A DNA stretch of 64,000 nucleotides from Colwellia sp. (lineage in GTDB: Bacteria; Pseudomonadota; Gammaproteobacteria; Enterobacterales; Alteromonadaceae): NCBI GenBank assembly GCA_013215385.1, contig JABSOY010000016.1:41140-105139 (forward strand). The letters run 5' to 3'. The position numbers were made by a program, and so were the translations under genes. Below, one piece after another: positions 25,807-36,345 of this stretch. Positions within the stretch are counted from its first letter, which is position 1, and the number at the start of each line of letters is the position of its first letter. Under the pieces are notes generated by a model. The model searched no databases, had not been told where the DNA came from, and saw only the letters and a program-made list of their open reading frames with translations.

Positions 25807-26019
25807 TTACTTGCTGCTAAGAGCACCAAAACGTTTGTTGAATTTATCAACACGACCACCGGTCTCAGCAGCTTTCTGCTTACCAGTGTAAAATGGGTGA
25901 CATGCAGAACATACGTCTAAGTGAATGTCTTTCTTCGCTGTAGAACGCGTTACTATAATGTTACCGCAAGAACAAGTTGCTTTGAACTCAACGTAATTAG
26001 GATGAATACCGTCTTTCAT
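25807..26019 (-). CDS. rpmE: 50S ribosomal protein L31
   Basis: The 70-residue L31 of the zinc-binding (C+) type: cysteines in FKATCSCGN and [11 protein letters not shown], with [10 protein letters not shown] at the start and [15 protein letters not shown] at the end. A GAGGTTTCC ribosome binding site precedes the ATG. It stands alone on the minus strand, divergent from priA, as in many gammaproteobacteria. The zinc-containing form is of interest beside a Zur regulator elsewhere in the window, but no Zur box was seen. Confidence 0.97.
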   Translation of the reverse strand: MKDGIHPNYVEFKATCSCGNIIVTRSTAKKDIHLDVCSACHPFYTGKQKAAETGGRVDKFNKRFGALSSK

Positions 26020-26272
26020 GGAAACCTCTGTATTAAGGCCGTATCGCCACTTAGTCAGTCATTATTGCTGCCAAGCACCATACGAGTTAAAAATAATGGA
26101 GGCGAATTTTAAATGATTGGCCCATGCTTAGCAATAGCTGAAAGGGGGTATTTGTTAAAAAATGAGCAATAAATACCTTATCTGCGTCAAAATCACTATT
26201 TTTAATGTTCTCCCTTGGCATCTTCATCACAAGACGGCAGAATAGTCCCATTATTTTCAAAGAAGTGTCGCT
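26020..26272. promoter_or_regulatory. Shared rpmE/priA intergenic region
   Basis: This 253-base gap holds the divergent promoters. The rpmE leader (about 26020-26080) may carry the L31 autoregulatory leader known from gammaproteobacteria, but its structure was not verified. No conserved element was recognised otherwise. Confidence 0.35.
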
Positions 26273-28489
26273 ATGCAGGTTAATTATATTCAAGTCGCTA
26301 TTCCTGTTCCTATGCGTCAGTTATTTACTTACATCATTCCACAAAATATCAATAGCGCAGAGTTACATATTGGTGCACGCGTTGTTGTGCCCTTTAGTCA
26401 CAGACAAGTCATTGGTATTATCATTAGTACCAGTACGACATGCGATATCGAAGATAAAAAACTTAAAGCAATAATAAGTTTAGTGAATGACAATTTCCGC
26501 TTTCCGCCAACGTTATTAAACTTCTTGCAACGCTGTGCTAACTATTACCACCATCCGATAGGTGACGTTTTACAACTCGCCCTGCCAGTATTACTTCGCC
26601 AAATTGAACAACCGACTATAGATTTAGCTACCACATGGCACGAATTAAAAACCGAAATAGCAGATGAAAGCAGTGTAGCGATTGAAAAAGCAGCGAAAAA
26701 AGCGCCCAAACAAGTCGCGTTGTTGTCGTTAATTCAAGCGCACAATGGCATTACTTGGGCTGAAATTCGTACCTTAGGTTTTACCAAAGCGCAGTTAAAT
26801 GCACTTGAAAAAAAGCAGTTAATTGAAGAAAAAAAACAAAATCCTATTCCTTTTGTTTATCAAGATAGTACTTTAGCTGAAGAGGAAAAATTAACCTTAA
26901 CCGTTGAGCAAGCCGTCATTGTATCAGCGGTAAAACAGTCCTTTGGCGAATTTTCGTGTCATTTAGTGGATGGCGTAACGGGCAGCGGTAAAACCGAAGT
27001 TTACTTGCAAGCCATGGAAAGAACGCTAGCCGCTAACAAACAGGTACTGGTGCTCGTACCTGAAATTGGCTTAACCCCGCAAATGCTCAGCCGGTTTGAA
27101 CAACGTTTTAATTTACCTATTTGTTTACATCATTCAGGCTTAAACGATAAAGAGCGTTTGCAAACTTGGTTAGCAGCACAGCGCGGTACTGCCGCAATAA
27201 TTATCGGTACGCGTTCAGCCATATTTTCGCCTCTGCATCATTTAGGACTTATAATTGTTGATGAAGAACATGACGGCTCCTTCAAACAGCAAGACAGTTT
27301 TCGTTATCAAGCACGTGACATTGCTATTTTACGTGCTCGCCTGTTAAATATTCCTATTGTCTTAGGTAGTGCGACACCAAGCTTTGAATCTCTACAAAAT
27401 GCTTTATCGGGTAAATATCGTTATCATCAACTAACTAAAAGAGCAGGCCAGAGTACGCAGTCGAAAATAACTCTGATTGATGTTGCACAACAACAAATGG
27501 AACACGGTTTATCTGGCACATTAAAAAAAGCTATTGAAAACATCTTAAAGCGTGGCGAGCAAGCGCTTATATTTTTAAACCGTCGCGGTTATGCGCCAGC
27601 AATTAACTGCCAAGAATGTCACTGGATAGCTGACTGTCAGCGTTGCAATAAATCTTATACGTTGCACCAAGGGCAAAAACTACTAATATGTCATCATTGT
27701 AGTAGTCAAAAGCGGATTCCTTACCAATGTCCAAGCTGTGGCAGTGTACGGATTAAGCCTATGGGACAAGGTACTGAACAGCTAGAAGAACGCATTAGTG
27801 AGCTATTTTCAGATTACAGTACAGTAAGAATAGACCGAGACAGTACACGTAAAAAAGGTGAGCTTGCCAAGTTATTGCAAGAAGTCAGTGATAAAAAGCA
27901 TCAATTATTGATTGGTACTCAAATGTTAGCAAAAGGTCATCACTTTCCTGATGTCACTTTGGTTGCAATTTTAGACGTTGACGGTGCTTTATTTAGTTTT
28001 GATTTTCGCGCCGCTGAGCATATGGCACAATTGCTCGTACAAGTTGCAGGTCGCGCAGGTCGCGAAAGCAAACCCGGCAAAGTATTAGTACAAACTAATT
28101 TTCCCGAGCACCCATTATTACAAGACTTAGTTAATAATGGTTACCCACATTTTGCTAAGTACGCACTGACTGAGCGCAAGCAAGCTCTGTTACCGCCGTT
28201 TAGTTATCAAGCCTTATTTCGAGCTGAAGCCAACTACCCGTCTTATCCTGAAAAATTTCTCCGATCATTAACTGAGTTTTCTTTTCAAGGTTGTCAATTT
28301 GCCGGCCCCGTACCGGCAGCAATGGAAAAAAAAGCCGGAAAATATCGTTATCACTTAATTGTGCAAGCTAAGTCACGCAAAGAGCTTCATCTCGCTATTT
28401 ATCAGCTGATTCATCATATTTCACAAAACGAATGGCAGAAAAAAGTTCGTTGGACCGTTGATATAGACCCATTAGATTTAAGTTGGTAA
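26273..28489 (+). CDS. priA: Primosomal protein N' (replication restart helicase PriA)
   Basis: A 738-residue superfamily 2 helicase that reloads the replisome at stalled forks. The N-terminal 3'-DNA-binding domain begins MQVNYIQVAIPVPMRQLFTY. The helicase core has Walker A VTGSGKTEVYLQ (about residue 233), VDEEHDGSFKQQD (DEEH box, about 328), and the GTQMLAKGHHFPDVTL and AGRAGRESKPG motifs. Eight cysteines between about residues 445 and 490 (CQECHWIADCQRC, ICHHCSS, QCPSCGS) form the two zinc sites. Length matches the family. DnaB, its eventual client helicase, is encoded 3 kb away. Confidence 0.98.
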   Translation: MQVNYIQVAIPVPMRQLFTYIIPQNINSAELHIGARVVVPFSHRQVIGIIISTSTTCDIEDKKLKAIISLVNDNFRFPPTLLNFLQRCANYYHHPIGDVLQLALPVLLRQIEQPTIDLATTWHELKTEIADESSVAIEKAAKKAPKQVALLSLIQAHNGITWAEIRTLGFTKAQLNALEKKQLIEEKKQNPIPFVYQDSTLAEEEKLTLTVEQAVIVSAVKQSFGEFSCHLVDGVTGSGKTEVYLQAMERTLAANKQVLVLVPEIGLTPQMLSRFEQRFNLPICLHHSGLNDKERLQTWLAAQRGTAAIIIGTRSAIFSPLHHLGLIIVDEEHDGSFKQQDSFRYQARDIAILRARLLNIPIVLGSATPSFESLQNALSGKYRYHQLTKRAGQSTQSKITLIDVAQQQMEHGLSGTLKKAIENILKRGEQALIFLNRRGYAPAINCQECHWIADCQRCNKSYTLHQGQKLLICHHCSSQKRIPYQCPSCGSVRIKPMGQGTEQLEERISELFSDYSTVRIDRDSTRKKGELAKLLQEVSDKKHQLLIGTQMLAKGHHFPDVTLVAILDVDGALFSFDFRAAEHMAQLLVQVAGRAGRESKPGKVLVQTNFPEHPLLQDLVNNGYPHFAKYALTERKQALLPPFSYQALFRAEANYPSYPEKFLRSLTEFSFQGCQFAGPVPAAMEKKAGKYRYHLIVQAKSRKELHLAIYQLIHHISQNEWQKKVRWTVDIDPLDLSW

Positions 28490-28579
28490 ATATCAATTAC
28501 AATTTTCCATACGAAACTTGTGTCATTTTTATTATAGTTAGTTAAAATTGCCGCAAGTTTCCCGATAAATTATTTTTTC

Positions 28580-29134
28580 ATGGCTCATCAAGATTATGTT
28601 TCCCGCCCAAAGAACAACAAAAAAAGTCCTTATAAAGGAAAAACACCACCAGAGCCGATTTTCACTTTAAAGTTCAAACTTATTTTATTATTATCTCTGA
28701 CTTTGATTGGTGGTTTTGGTTACGCTTTATGGACAATTAAAGATAATAAACCGCAACCTCTGCCAGAAAAAACAAAGACAGTTTCCTTAAAAGACGCCAC
28801 TGAAAAAAGCTTACCGACACCACCAAAAGAAAAATGGACTTATGTTGACGACCTTAGAAGTAAAGAGGTAGAAGTAGGCCAATACGAAGTTAAAAATAAA
28901 GGACCTTATAAATTACAATGTGGTTCATTTAGAACAAAAAAACAGGCAGAAGTATTAAAAGCAAACATCGCCTTTGCTGGCTTATCTTCACAGGTAGGCG
29001 CCCCCAAGAGTAAACAAAACTTATATTACAAAGTATTCTTAGGTCCCTACGATCGTAAACGCGAAGCCGAAAAAGATAAACATAAGTTAAAAAGTAATAA
29101 TGTTAATCGTTGTATAATCATGTATTGGAAATAA
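28580..29134 (+). CDS. SPOR domain cell division protein (FtsN-like)
   Basis: A 184-residue membrane-anchored protein. A short basic cytoplasmic N-terminus (RPKNNKKSPYKGK) is followed by one transmembrane helix (LILLLSLTLIGGFGYALW, about residues 34-51), a Pro/Lys-rich linker, and a C-terminal SPOR domain with LQCGSFRTKKQAEVLKANIA and YYKVFLGPYDRKREAEKDKH, which binds denuded septal peptidoglycan. Position between priA and hslV matches ftsN in gammaproteobacteria. It is shorter than E. coli FtsN (319 residues). Confidence 0.88.
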   Translation: MAHQDYVSRPKNNKKSPYKGKTPPEPIFTLKFKLILLLSLTLIGGFGYALWTIKDNKPQPLPEKTKTVSLKDATEKSLPTPPKEKWTYVDDLRSKEVEVGQYEVKNKGPYKLQCGSFRTKKQAEVLKANIAFAGLSSQVGAPKSKQNLYYKVFLGPYDRKREAEKDKHKLKSNNVNRCIIMYWK

Positions 29135-29223
29135 TCGCTACATTTATCTCCCTTCCTCCTTGAAAAAGTCATAATTAGCCTTATCTATTCTTCATAGATT
29201 TAGATAATAATTTGAGGTTAGTT

Positions 29224-29742
29224 GTGACTACTATCATATCCGTAAGACGCAATGGCAAAGTAGCCATTGGTGGTGATGGCCAAGTTTCGCTTGGCAATAC
29301 AGTAATGAAAGGCAATGCTCGTAAAGTTCGTCGTTTGTATAACGGCAAAGTGCTGGCTGGTTTTGCTGGTGGCACTGCTGATGCTTTTACGCTATTTGAA
29401 CGTTTTGAAAGTAAATTAGAACAACATCAAGGCCATTTAACTAAAGCCGCCGTTGAATTAGCCAAAGATTGGCGTAGCGATCGCGCTTTACGAAAATTAG
29501 AAGCGTTACTTGCTGTTGCTGACGAAACAGCTTCGTTGATTATTACCGGTAATGGTGATGTTATACAGCCCGAGCATGATTTAATTGCTATTGGTAGTGG
29601 CGGAAACTTTGCTCAGTCAGCCGCACTTGCTTTATTAGAAAACACCGAACTTAGCGCAAAAGAAATTGTTGAAAAATCATTAACAATTGCCGGTAATATT
29701 TGTGTATTTACCAATCAAGAACATACAATTGACGAGCTATAA
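29224..29742 (+). CDS. hslV: ATP-dependent protease subunit HslV (ClpQ)
   Basis: The proteolytic subunit of the HslUV protease. The product starts [10 protein letters not shown] after the initiator methionine, so the catalytic N-terminal threonine is exposed on processing. The GTG at 29224 is chosen over a TTG at 29212, because it gives this threonine start and has GAGG just upstream. [20 protein letters not shown] and [14 protein letters not shown] are diagnostic. About 172 residues. Co-transcribed with hslU, whose start is 40 bases downstream, with a terminator after hslU. Confidence 0.97.
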   Translation: MTTIISVRRNGKVAIGGDGQVSLGNTVMKGNARKVRRLYNGKVLAGFAGGTADAFTLFERFESKLEQHQGHLTKAAVELAKDWRSDRALRKLEALLAVADETASLIITGNGDVIQPEHDLIAIGSGGNFAQSAALALLENTELSAKEIVEKSLTIAGNICVFTNQEHTIDEL

Positions 29743-29782
29743 CTAGCTGCAATTAAAGATAAATAAGCTTTAAGGAATTATC

Positions 29783-31111
29783 ATGTCGAATATGACTCCT
29801 CGTGAAATTGTTAGCGAGTTAGACAGCCACATTATTGGTCAAACTGATGCTAAACGTGCCGTTGCCATCGCCCTGCGAAACCGCTGGCGTAGAATGCAAT
29901 TAAATGAAGAATTGCGTGTTGAAGTAACCCCAAAAAATATTTTGATGATCGGCCCAACAGGTGTAGGTAAAACAGAAATTGCCCGTCGTTTAGCCAAATT
30001 AGCCAACGCTCCTTTCATTAAAGTTGAAGCGACTAAATTTACTGAAGTCGGTTATGTTGGTAAGGAAGTTGAGAGCATTATTCGTGACTTAGCGGATATG
30101 GCAATAAAAATGACCAAAGAACAAGAAATGTCTCGTGTTAAGCATTTAGCAGAAGAAGCTGCTGAAGAGCGAATTCTAGATATTTTAATTCCCTCTCCTC
30201 GTGATGGTTTTGGTGATAATGAGTCTGTTGACAATAGCAGCACTCGCCAAATATTTCGTAAAAAATTACGCGAAGGTAAATTAGACGATAAAGAAATTGA
30301 ACTCGACTTGGCCGCTTCACCGATGGGCGTTGAAATCATGGCTCCTCCTGGCATGGAAGAAATGACGTCTCAGTTACAGAATATGTTTCAAGGCATGTCG
30401 AGTGAAAAGACCAGCAAACGTAAGTTAAAAATCAAAGATGCTTTTAAAGCTTTGCAAGAAGAAGAAGCGTCAAAGATTGTAAATAATGAAGATATTAAAG
30501 AAAAAGCTATTTATTCTGTAGAACAAAATGGCATTGTTTTCATTGATGAAATCGACAAAATTTGTAAACGTGGCGATAGTTCAGGCCCTGACGTTTCGCG
30601 TGAAGGTGTGCAACGTGATTTGCTCCCCCTCATTGAAGGTTCAACCGTTAGCACTAAACATGGCATGATCAAGACTGATCATATTCTGTTTATTGCCTCG
30701 GGTGCTTTTCAAATGTGTAAGCCCTCAGATTTAATTCCTGAGTTACAAGGCCGGTTACCTATTCGTGTGGAGTTACAAGCGTTAACGACCAATGACTTTG
30801 TCCGAATATTAACCGAACCTAACGCGTCTTTAACCGAGCAATATATCGCACTTTTAGGCACTGAAGGTGTGAACATTTCATTCAGTGAAGATGGCATTCA
30901 AGCATTAGCAAATGCCGCATGGCAAGTTAATGAAAGCACAGAAAACATTGGTGCTAGACGCTTACATACCATGATGGAAAGGCTCATTGAAAACTTGTCA
31001 TTCAATGCCGACAAACATGCGGGTGAAGTGATTGTTATTGATAAAGACTATGTCGATGACAAAATATCAGAATTAGTTAAAAATGAAGATTTAAGTCGCT
31101 TTATTTTATAA
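29783..31111 (+). CDS. hslU: ATP-dependent protease ATPase subunit HslU (ClpY)
   Basis: The 442-residue AAA+ unfoldase that feeds HslV. N-terminal [20 protein letters not shown], Walker [17 protein letters not shown] (about residues 55-70), an I-domain of normal length, Walker [12 protein letters not shown] (about 249-259), and the RLPIRVEL sensor region are present. The C-terminal tail ends LSRFIL, the segment that inserts into HslV. AAGGAATTATC precedes the ATG. No anomalies. Confidence 0.98.
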   Translation: MSNMTPREIVSELDSHIIGQTDAKRAVAIALRNRWRRMQLNEELRVEVTPKNILMIGPTGVGKTEIARRLAKLANAPFIKVEATKFTEVGYVGKEVESIIRDLADMAIKMTKEQEMSRVKHLAEEAAEERILDILIPSPRDGFGDNESVDNSSTRQIFRKKLREGKLDDKEIELDLAASPMGVEIMAPPGMEEMTSQLQNMFQGMSSEKTSKRKLKIKDAFKALQEEEASKIVNNEDIKEKAIYSVEQNGIVFIDEIDKICKRGDSSGPDVSREGVQRDLLPLIEGSTVSTKHGMIKTDHILFIASGAFQMCKPSDLIPELQGRLPIRVELQALTTNDFVRILTEPNASLTEQYIALLGTEGVNISFSEDGIQALANAAWQVNESTENIGARRLHTMMERLIENLSFNADKHAGEVIVIDKDYVDDKISELVKNEDLSRFIL

Positions 31112-31139
31112 TACAGTCGTCCTTTTATTCAGTTGTTTA

Positions 31140-31182
31140 GTTTATAAAGTAGGATACTTGTTTCCTACTTTATAAACACTTT
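31140..31182 (+). terminator. Terminator after hslVU
   Basis: GTTTATAAAGTAGGA (31140-31154) and TCCTACTTTATAAAC (31163-31177) form a perfect 15-base stem with an 8-base loop. The following ACTTTTAACG is a weak T-run, and the stem is AT-rich, so termination is likely but not certain. Confidence 0.65.
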
Positions 31183-31211
31183 TAACGCTCATTTACAAAG
31201 TAAGGGCATAA

Positions 31212-31577
31212 ATGAATATTATTCAATTTACGCTGAGTAATCAGCAGCAAAAATTAACCCTCAATTTCGACGATAATTCTCAATTGAGTTATCACTTTGA
31301 ATATTTACGTGTCTTCTCGCCTGGTGAAGTTAAACCAAAAAACGGTTCATCAACACCGCAAGTATTTCATAAAAAAGAAGTGCGTTTAAAAAGTATTGAG
31401 CCGTTAGGAAAATACGGGCATCGCTTAATATTCAATGACCAACACAGTGCTATTTTTTCAGACAACGACTTTCAAATGCTTTATAAAAATTATGATAATA
31501 ATTGGCAGCAATACTGCGAAAGTTTAACTAAGATTCAAAGCAGAGAAGCTTCCATTAATTTCACCGAAATAAAGTAA
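31212..31577 (+). CDS. DUF971 domain protein (GBBH-like N-terminal domain)
   Basis: A 121-residue single-domain protein of the DUF971 family, resembling the N-terminal domain of gamma-butyrobetaine hydroxylase. The family pattern is clear: LTLNFDDNSQLSYHFEYLRV, then FSPGEVKPKNGSST and LKSIEPLGKYGHRLIFNDQH, and SDNDFQMLYKN. In bacteria such stand-alone proteins often sit beside hslU or are linked to Fe-S carriers. Start codon follows AGTAAGGGCATAA. Function is not established. Confidence 0.9.
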   Translation: MNIIQFTLSNQQQKLTLNFDDNSQLSYHFEYLRVFSPGEVKPKNGSSTPQVFHKKEVRLKSIEPLGKYGHRLIFNDQHSAIFSDNDFQMLYKNYDNNWQQYCESLTKIQSREASINFTEIK

Positions 31578-31656
31578 GGGCGATCTCCGCTAAGGTCAAT
31601 ATTAAAGAGGAGCAGAAATAAGATGACTCCAGCTCCTGCTTGTATAAGTGTAATGA

Positions 31657-33516
31657 TTAAACTTTAAACTTACTCACTTCTTTATTTAAAACCATCGCTT
31701 GTTGAGACAATTCTTCACTCATTTCGGCATTTTGATGAGATATACTTCCAGCCTGTTCTGCAACATCTCTAATTTCAACGACATGTTGATTTACTTCACT
31801 AGCGACCGTACTTTGTTCTTTTATTGCCGTTGCGATAGCAGTATTCATTTCCATGATAGTTGAAACGTCTTGAGTAATTTCTTCCAACATTTTCCCTGCC
31901 GAGCTTGCTTGCTCGGCGCTGTCTGCTCCTTGCGTACGGCAAATAGCCATATGCGAAACAATCTCTTTGGTGCGCCCTTGTAAAGAACTGATAATGGTTT
32001 CAATTTCTTGTGTTGAATCTTGAGTTCTACTGGCTAGTGTTCTAACTTCGTCCGCCACCACAGCAAAACCACGCCCTTGTTCACCTGCTCTAGCGGCTTC
32101 AATAGCCGCATTTAACGCCAATAGATTTGTTTGTTCTGCGATTCCACGAATAACATCTAAAACGGAACCAATGGTATCGCTATCTTTAGCAAGCTCTTGC
32201 ACGATAACTTCTGATTCTCTGAGCTTTTCAGAAAGTATATCAATTTTGATAATGGTTTGCGTTACGCCCTCTTTACCACTAATAGCATTATTATTTGTCG
32301 CTTCAGCTTTACTTGCAGCAGCATTGGTATTGTTCGCAATTTCATCAACCGTAGCGACCATTTCAGTAACGGCAGTTGCCACCATATCTGTTTGTTGAAT
32401 TTGCGAGTCTACGCCGGAATTAGCAAGATGGATATTTTTAGATAAACTGTCGGTTGCTTCATTAACCGTATTAACAGAGAGATTAACTGAGGTAATTAGG
32501 TCTCTAAAACTACCTAACATATTATTAAAAACTTTCGCCATTTCGCCAATTTCATCATCACTGCTGGTATTGACTGCTAGGGATAAGTCTTGAGTTTCAG
32601 CGACTTTATTCATGGTATCTTTAAGTTGGGTAATGCCAAACAGAATACTACGACTGAATATTATCCCAAACACTAATGCGATAACTAAAATGATAATAGA
32701 TACGCTATAAGCTAAGGTATCGACATAAAAGATATGCTCTTCAACCGCTTTTTTGGTTTTGACTATCAATTTAGCGGTAAGGTCATCAACTTTATGCACA
32801 GTTGAGCGCATAATGCCTTGAATACCACTTGTAGAATTTAAGCCCATTTCTTTTTGAGCACTGACTAAGTTTTCAAAGGTGCTTTGATAAGCTGAAAGTC
32901 CCCTTGTTATCTGCGCTTTAAGTGAAGGGTTTAATGCGCTTTCATCAATATTATCAATAAAAATAGCAGCGTTGTCTTGCCAGCGGATTAAATATTTTTC
33001 ATCAAGGCGCAACATAAAATCTTTTTCATTACGCCTTAACTGCAACATGTTGCTTAATAATTTATAGTCATTATTACCTAATAACTCTTCAACATCATGC
33101 ACTGAGGTTCTTAGATCACCGTACAAACCATCTTTTGAGTTTAAGCCAATTCGCTTTTGTGATTCAACCAAAGCTTTAAAATGACGGTTATAATCGACTA
33201 ATACCTTAGTTAATTGCTCCACCTCTGCTGTCTCATTATTATTTTTAATAAATGAATTTTTAAGGATATTAAGCGTTTTCTGAATTTGAGTTATTTTTTT
33301 ATTAAATTTTTCTAAATACTTGAGATCTTTGCGAGCAAGAAAGTCTTTCTCATTTCGCCTTAGCTCCAAAACACCAGACTCTATATCACCAATATTACGT
33401 GCTACACCGACATCATCTTGTAATGAACCTACAGAAAAGCTCAATAAACCGAGCATAAAAACCATGGCGATAATTATTATCGCTGTATTTGACATCAACT
33501 TGTGCTTGATGAGCAT
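31657..33516 (-). CDS. Methyl-accepting chemotaxis protein with HBM sensor domain
   Basis: A 619-residue transmembrane receptor. TM1 lies near residues 8-30. The periplasmic helical bimodular (HBM) domain (about 35-265) carries its repeated signature, [20 protein letters not shown] and [22 protein letters not shown]2 follows (about 270-295), then HAMP and the signalling domain with the hairpin tip [23 protein letters not shown] receptors in Pseudomonas bind organic acids such as malate or succinate, but the ligand here is unknown. No methylation C-terminal pentapeptide was seen. The upstream GGGAA serves as ribosome binding site. Confidence 0.93.
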   Translation of the reverse strand: MLIKHKLMSNTAIIIIAMVFMLGLLSFSVGSLQDDVGVARNIGDIESGVLELRRNEKDFLARKDLKYLEKFNKKITQIQKTLNILKNSFIKNNNETAEVEQLTKVLVDYNRHFKALVESQKRIGLNSKDGLYGDLRTSVHDVEELLGNNDYKLLSNMLQLRRNEKDFMLRLDEKYLIRWQDNAAIFIDNIDESALNPSLKAQITRGLSAYQSTFENLVSAQKEMGLNSTSGIQGIMRSTVHKVDDLTAKLIVKTKKAVEEHIFYVDTLAYSVSIIILVIALVFGIIFSRSILFGITQLKDTMNKVAETQDLSLAVNTSSDDEIGEMAKVFNNMLGSFRDLITSVNLSVNTVNEATDSLSKNIHLANSGVDSQIQQTDMVATAVTEMVATVDEIANNTNAAASKAEATNNNAISGKEGVTQTIIKIDILSEKLRESEVIVQELAKDSDTIGSVLDVIRGIAEQTNLLALNAAIEAARAGEQGRGFAVVADEVRTLASRTQDSTQEIETIISSLQGRTKEIVSHMAICRTQGADSAEQASSAGKMLEEITQDVSTIMEMNTAIATAIKEQSTVASEVNQHVVEIRDVAEQAGSISHQNAEMSEELSQQAMVLNKEVSKFKV

Positions 33517-33616
33517 AAAAAAATTCCCAATTAATAAAATATCTAAATTGATTTGAGTATAGTTAAGAATCTGAATGTAGGATGATTTATATAAGATATT
33601 TAGTAGCTAGTGAGGA

Positions 33617-35617
33617 TTATTTTCGGGTAAGGTATTTTTTTAACGCTTCTTCTGGCAATGGTTTACTAATGAAGTAACCCTGTACGGCATCGCAGCCAAT
33701 GTTTCGTAATAAACGTAATTGCTCTTCGGTCTCAACACCTTCAGCCAAAACGCGCTTGCCTAGACCATGAGACAGCTCGACCATAGATTTTACTATGGTT
33801 AAATCCGAGTCATTACTGGCAACTTCTTCGATAAAGCTGCGATCTATTTTAATTTTATCTATCGGTAATTTTCGTAAATACGCCAAGGACGAATAGCCAG
33901 TACCAAAATCATCAATAGAGACTTTAATGCCCATATTTTGTAATACCACAATAGTATTCATTGCCGTGTCTATTTCGGTCATTACAATGTTTTCAGTAAT
34001 TTCTAACTCTAAACAACGAGGAGGTATTTCATATTTATAAAGCAGGGTTTGAATATTTTCAATCAACAATGGATCTTGAAACTCAACAGCCGTAATATTG
34101 ACAGCAACAGTAACCTTACGCCTATATTGCTGTTGCCACCGAGCAATTGCTTGACACGCCTTTTCAAGAACGTAGCTATCTAATTCACTAAATAAATTCA
34201 GGGATTCTATATCAGGTAAAAAACTAGCTGGTTGCAATAAACCTCGCTCTGGGTGCTGCCAACGGACTAAGGCTTCGAATCCTTCTAAACGATTAGTGAG
34301 TAAGTTAAGTTGAGGTTGAAAATATAGAACAAATTCATTTTTATCAAAACCATCGCGAATTTCTTTTTCCATCGCTAGCAAACGTCGACCATGCGACTGC
34401 ATACCCGTTTTATATTTCACTGTTGCCACATTTTGGCTTTCTGCTTGCGCTAAAGCTAAATTAGCTTTTTGTAATAAGTCTTCTGCTAAAACACCATCTT
34501 CAGGGTATAAACAATAACCGATAGAGCACTGTAACAGCACTTTATGTTGCTTAATATGATAAGGGCGCCTGATTAAACCATGTAAATGTTCAATCGCTGC
34601 CGCTTGCTGTTTTTTATCCGCGGCATCAATAACAAAAACAAAAGAATCACCACTTAAGCGACCAATCACTTGTGGTAAAAAGATACTTCCATCTAAACGA
34701 CTAGCAATTTCGCCTAAAATTAAATCTCCTACTTTTAAGCCATAAGTATCATTTACGAATTTGAACCGCTTCATATCGAGTAAAAATACCGCTAAGGTTT
34801 GACGTTTGTGTTCTGCCTCCTCGATAATTATCGGTAACTTCTCCATGACTTGCTCACGATTTAGTGCCCCTGTTAATGGATCATGTTTACCAAGGTATTG
34901 CGCTTTATTTATCGCTGTAATAGCAATACTTCTTTCGGCGCCTTGCATCCAAATAAGCATTAAAAAAGCTAATAAAGTGAAAGCGCCCATATCCATAAAA
35001 ATTAATATTTCGGTTAATTCTTTAAACCAATATTCAGTAATCAAGACAATAGATAAGAAAGAAAAAAGGATATAACGTAGACCCATAAATAGGCAATACC
35101 CCATAAAGATGCGCGCAGAAAAATGATCTACTGATGAGTTATATAAGAAAAATACGGCCATCAATAATCCACAGCCCATCATAAATGCCGGCAAGCTTTC
35201 TCGTAAATAAAAGCGGTTATACACTTCATTAAGCTCAAAACCATAAAGTAAGGTTGCCGTTACACTAAGTAGCCCACAGAATACAAAAGCGTAATAAATA
35301 ACTTGTTTAGAGATGTTTTTATTCTTTGTGGCACAATAAAGACCAAATAACAGAGCAACCAAGTGAAAATAAAGGCTGAATTGAATGAAACAGGAAAGAA
35401 TAACTTTCTCTATTGCTGTAATACTAACCTCGACAAGTAATGCGTCGATAGCCAATGAGAGTTGATGAATACTAAGCGCAAACAAACTCAGCATCCAATA
35501 CTTTACATATTGTCGACCTAAGCCCCGGTAATATTGTAGTAGAAGTATAGCAAGCAAGCCAAATACTATTGATTCAACAGAAAATAATAAACTATGGTAA
35601 AAATATTTTTCACTCAT
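33617..35617 (-). CDS. Membrane GGDEF/EAL protein, likely c-di-GMP phosphodiesterase
   Basis: A 666-residue protein with about seven N-terminal transmembrane helices (to about residue 230), a GGDEF domain, and an EAL domain. The GGDEF site reads GRLSGDSFVF (SGDSF), so cyclase activity is probably lost. The EAL domain is intact: LEGFEALVRWQHPERG, NITAVEFQDP, ITENIV and DDFGTGYSSLAYLRKLPIDK, so it should hydrolyse c-di-GMP. The ATG at 35617 has AGGA upstream; the open frame reaches 35680. The N-terminal membrane part resembles 7TM sensor modules. Confidence 0.9.
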   Translation of the reverse strand: MSEKYFYHSLLFSVESIVFGLLAILLLQYYRGLGRQYVKYWMLSLFALSIHQLSLAIDALLVEVSITAIEKVILSCFIQFSLYFHLVALLFGLYCATKNKNISKQVIYYAFVFCGLLSVTATLLYGFELNEVYNRFYLRESLPAFMMGCGLLMAVFFLYNSSVDHFSARIFMGYCLFMGLRYILFSFLSIVLITEYWFKELTEILIFMDMGAFTLLAFLMLIWMQGAERSIAITAINKAQYLGKHDPLTGALNREQVMEKLPIIIEEAEHKRQTLAVFLLDMKRFKFVNDTYGLKVGDLILGEIASRLDGSIFLPQVIGRLSGDSFVFVIDAADKKQQAAAIEHLHGLIRRPYHIKQHKVLLQCSIGYCLYPEDGVLAEDLLQKANLALAQAESQNVATVKYKTGMQSHGRRLLAMEKEIRDGFDKNEFVLYFQPQLNLLTNRLEGFEALVRWQHPERGLLQPASFLPDIESLNLFSELDSYVLEKACQAIARWQQQYRRKVTVAVNITAVEFQDPLLIENIQTLLYKYEIPPRCLELEITENIVMTEIDTAMNTIVVLQNMGIKVSIDDFGTGYSSLAYLRKLPIDKIKIDRSFIEEVASNDSDLTIVKSMVELSHGLGKRVLAEGVETEEQLRLLRNIGCDAVQGYFISKPLPEEALKKYLTRK

Positions 35618-35840
35618 TAAATTTATATTCCTGTTGAAAAGACGATAAACCATTAAATAGCTTTTTCCAAAGCAATTCAAGTCAGTTACAAATTATAATC
35701 TACTTTTGTTTTATTACTCTTTTATTGATTATAATCAAAACCTAATCTATAAACGGATTCATACAAAAGTTGTAGCTCGAGTACATCACGCTATACTAAG
35801 ACGATTCATTTTCCCTTAATTATAATAATAGGAAACCACC

Positions 35841-36326
35841 ATGGAATATAACACTTCAGAACTTTGTAATATTTATGCCGAGTTAATTGACGTTCTCGAC
35901 CCCATTTTCTGTAATTATGGCGGGCGTAGTTCTTTTGGTGGTCAAGTCGTTACTGTTAAATGCTTTGAAGATAATGGGCTTATTCAACAAGTAGTTGCAG
36001 GAAATGGCCAAGGAAAAGTTTTAGTTATTGATGGTGGAGGCTCTACACGTCGTGCTCTTATTGATCTTAAGATTGCCATAACAGCAGCGAATAATAGCTG
36101 GGAAGGCATTATTTGCCATGGTAGCGTACGTGATGTTGATGCCATAGAAGAAGTTGATTTAGGGATACAAGGGCTAGTTTCTACTCCTGTAGCCGCTAAC
36201 GATCAAGCAATGGGTGAAAATGATGTTGCTATAAACTTTGCTGGTGTTACTTTTTTTCCAGATGATCATATCTATGCTGATAATACCGGAATTATTTTGT
36301 CTCCAGAGCCATTAGATATTGACTAA
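35841..36326 (+). CDS. rraA: Ribonuclease E activity regulator RraA
   Basis: The 161-residue trimeric regulator that binds and inhibits RNase E. Typical features: [20 protein letters not shown] at the start, [53 protein letters not shown] and [17 protein letters not shown] at the end. Length matches E. coli RraA (161). AATAGGAAACCACC precedes the ATG. It is convergent with the EAL gene, only 19 bases apart. Confidence 0.96.
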   Translation: MEYNTSELCNIYAELIDVLDPIFCNYGGRSSFGGQVVTVKCFEDNGLIQQVVAGNGQGKVLVIDGGGSTRRALIDLKIAITAANNSWEGIICHGSVRDVDAIEEVDLGIQGLVSTPVAANDQAMGENDVAINFAGVTFFPDDHIYADNTGIILSPEPLDID

Positions 36327-36345
36327 AGCTCAGGGTACTCAATAT

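Noticed and set aside
26087..26293. Minus-strand frame of 68 codons overlapping the priA start
   Set aside because: It overlaps the priA start and its product shows no domain or signal.
31608..31637. AGGAGC/GCTCCT hairpin between the DUF971 and chemoreceptor genes as a terminator
   Set aside because: Only a 6-base stem with an 18-base loop and no clean T-run.
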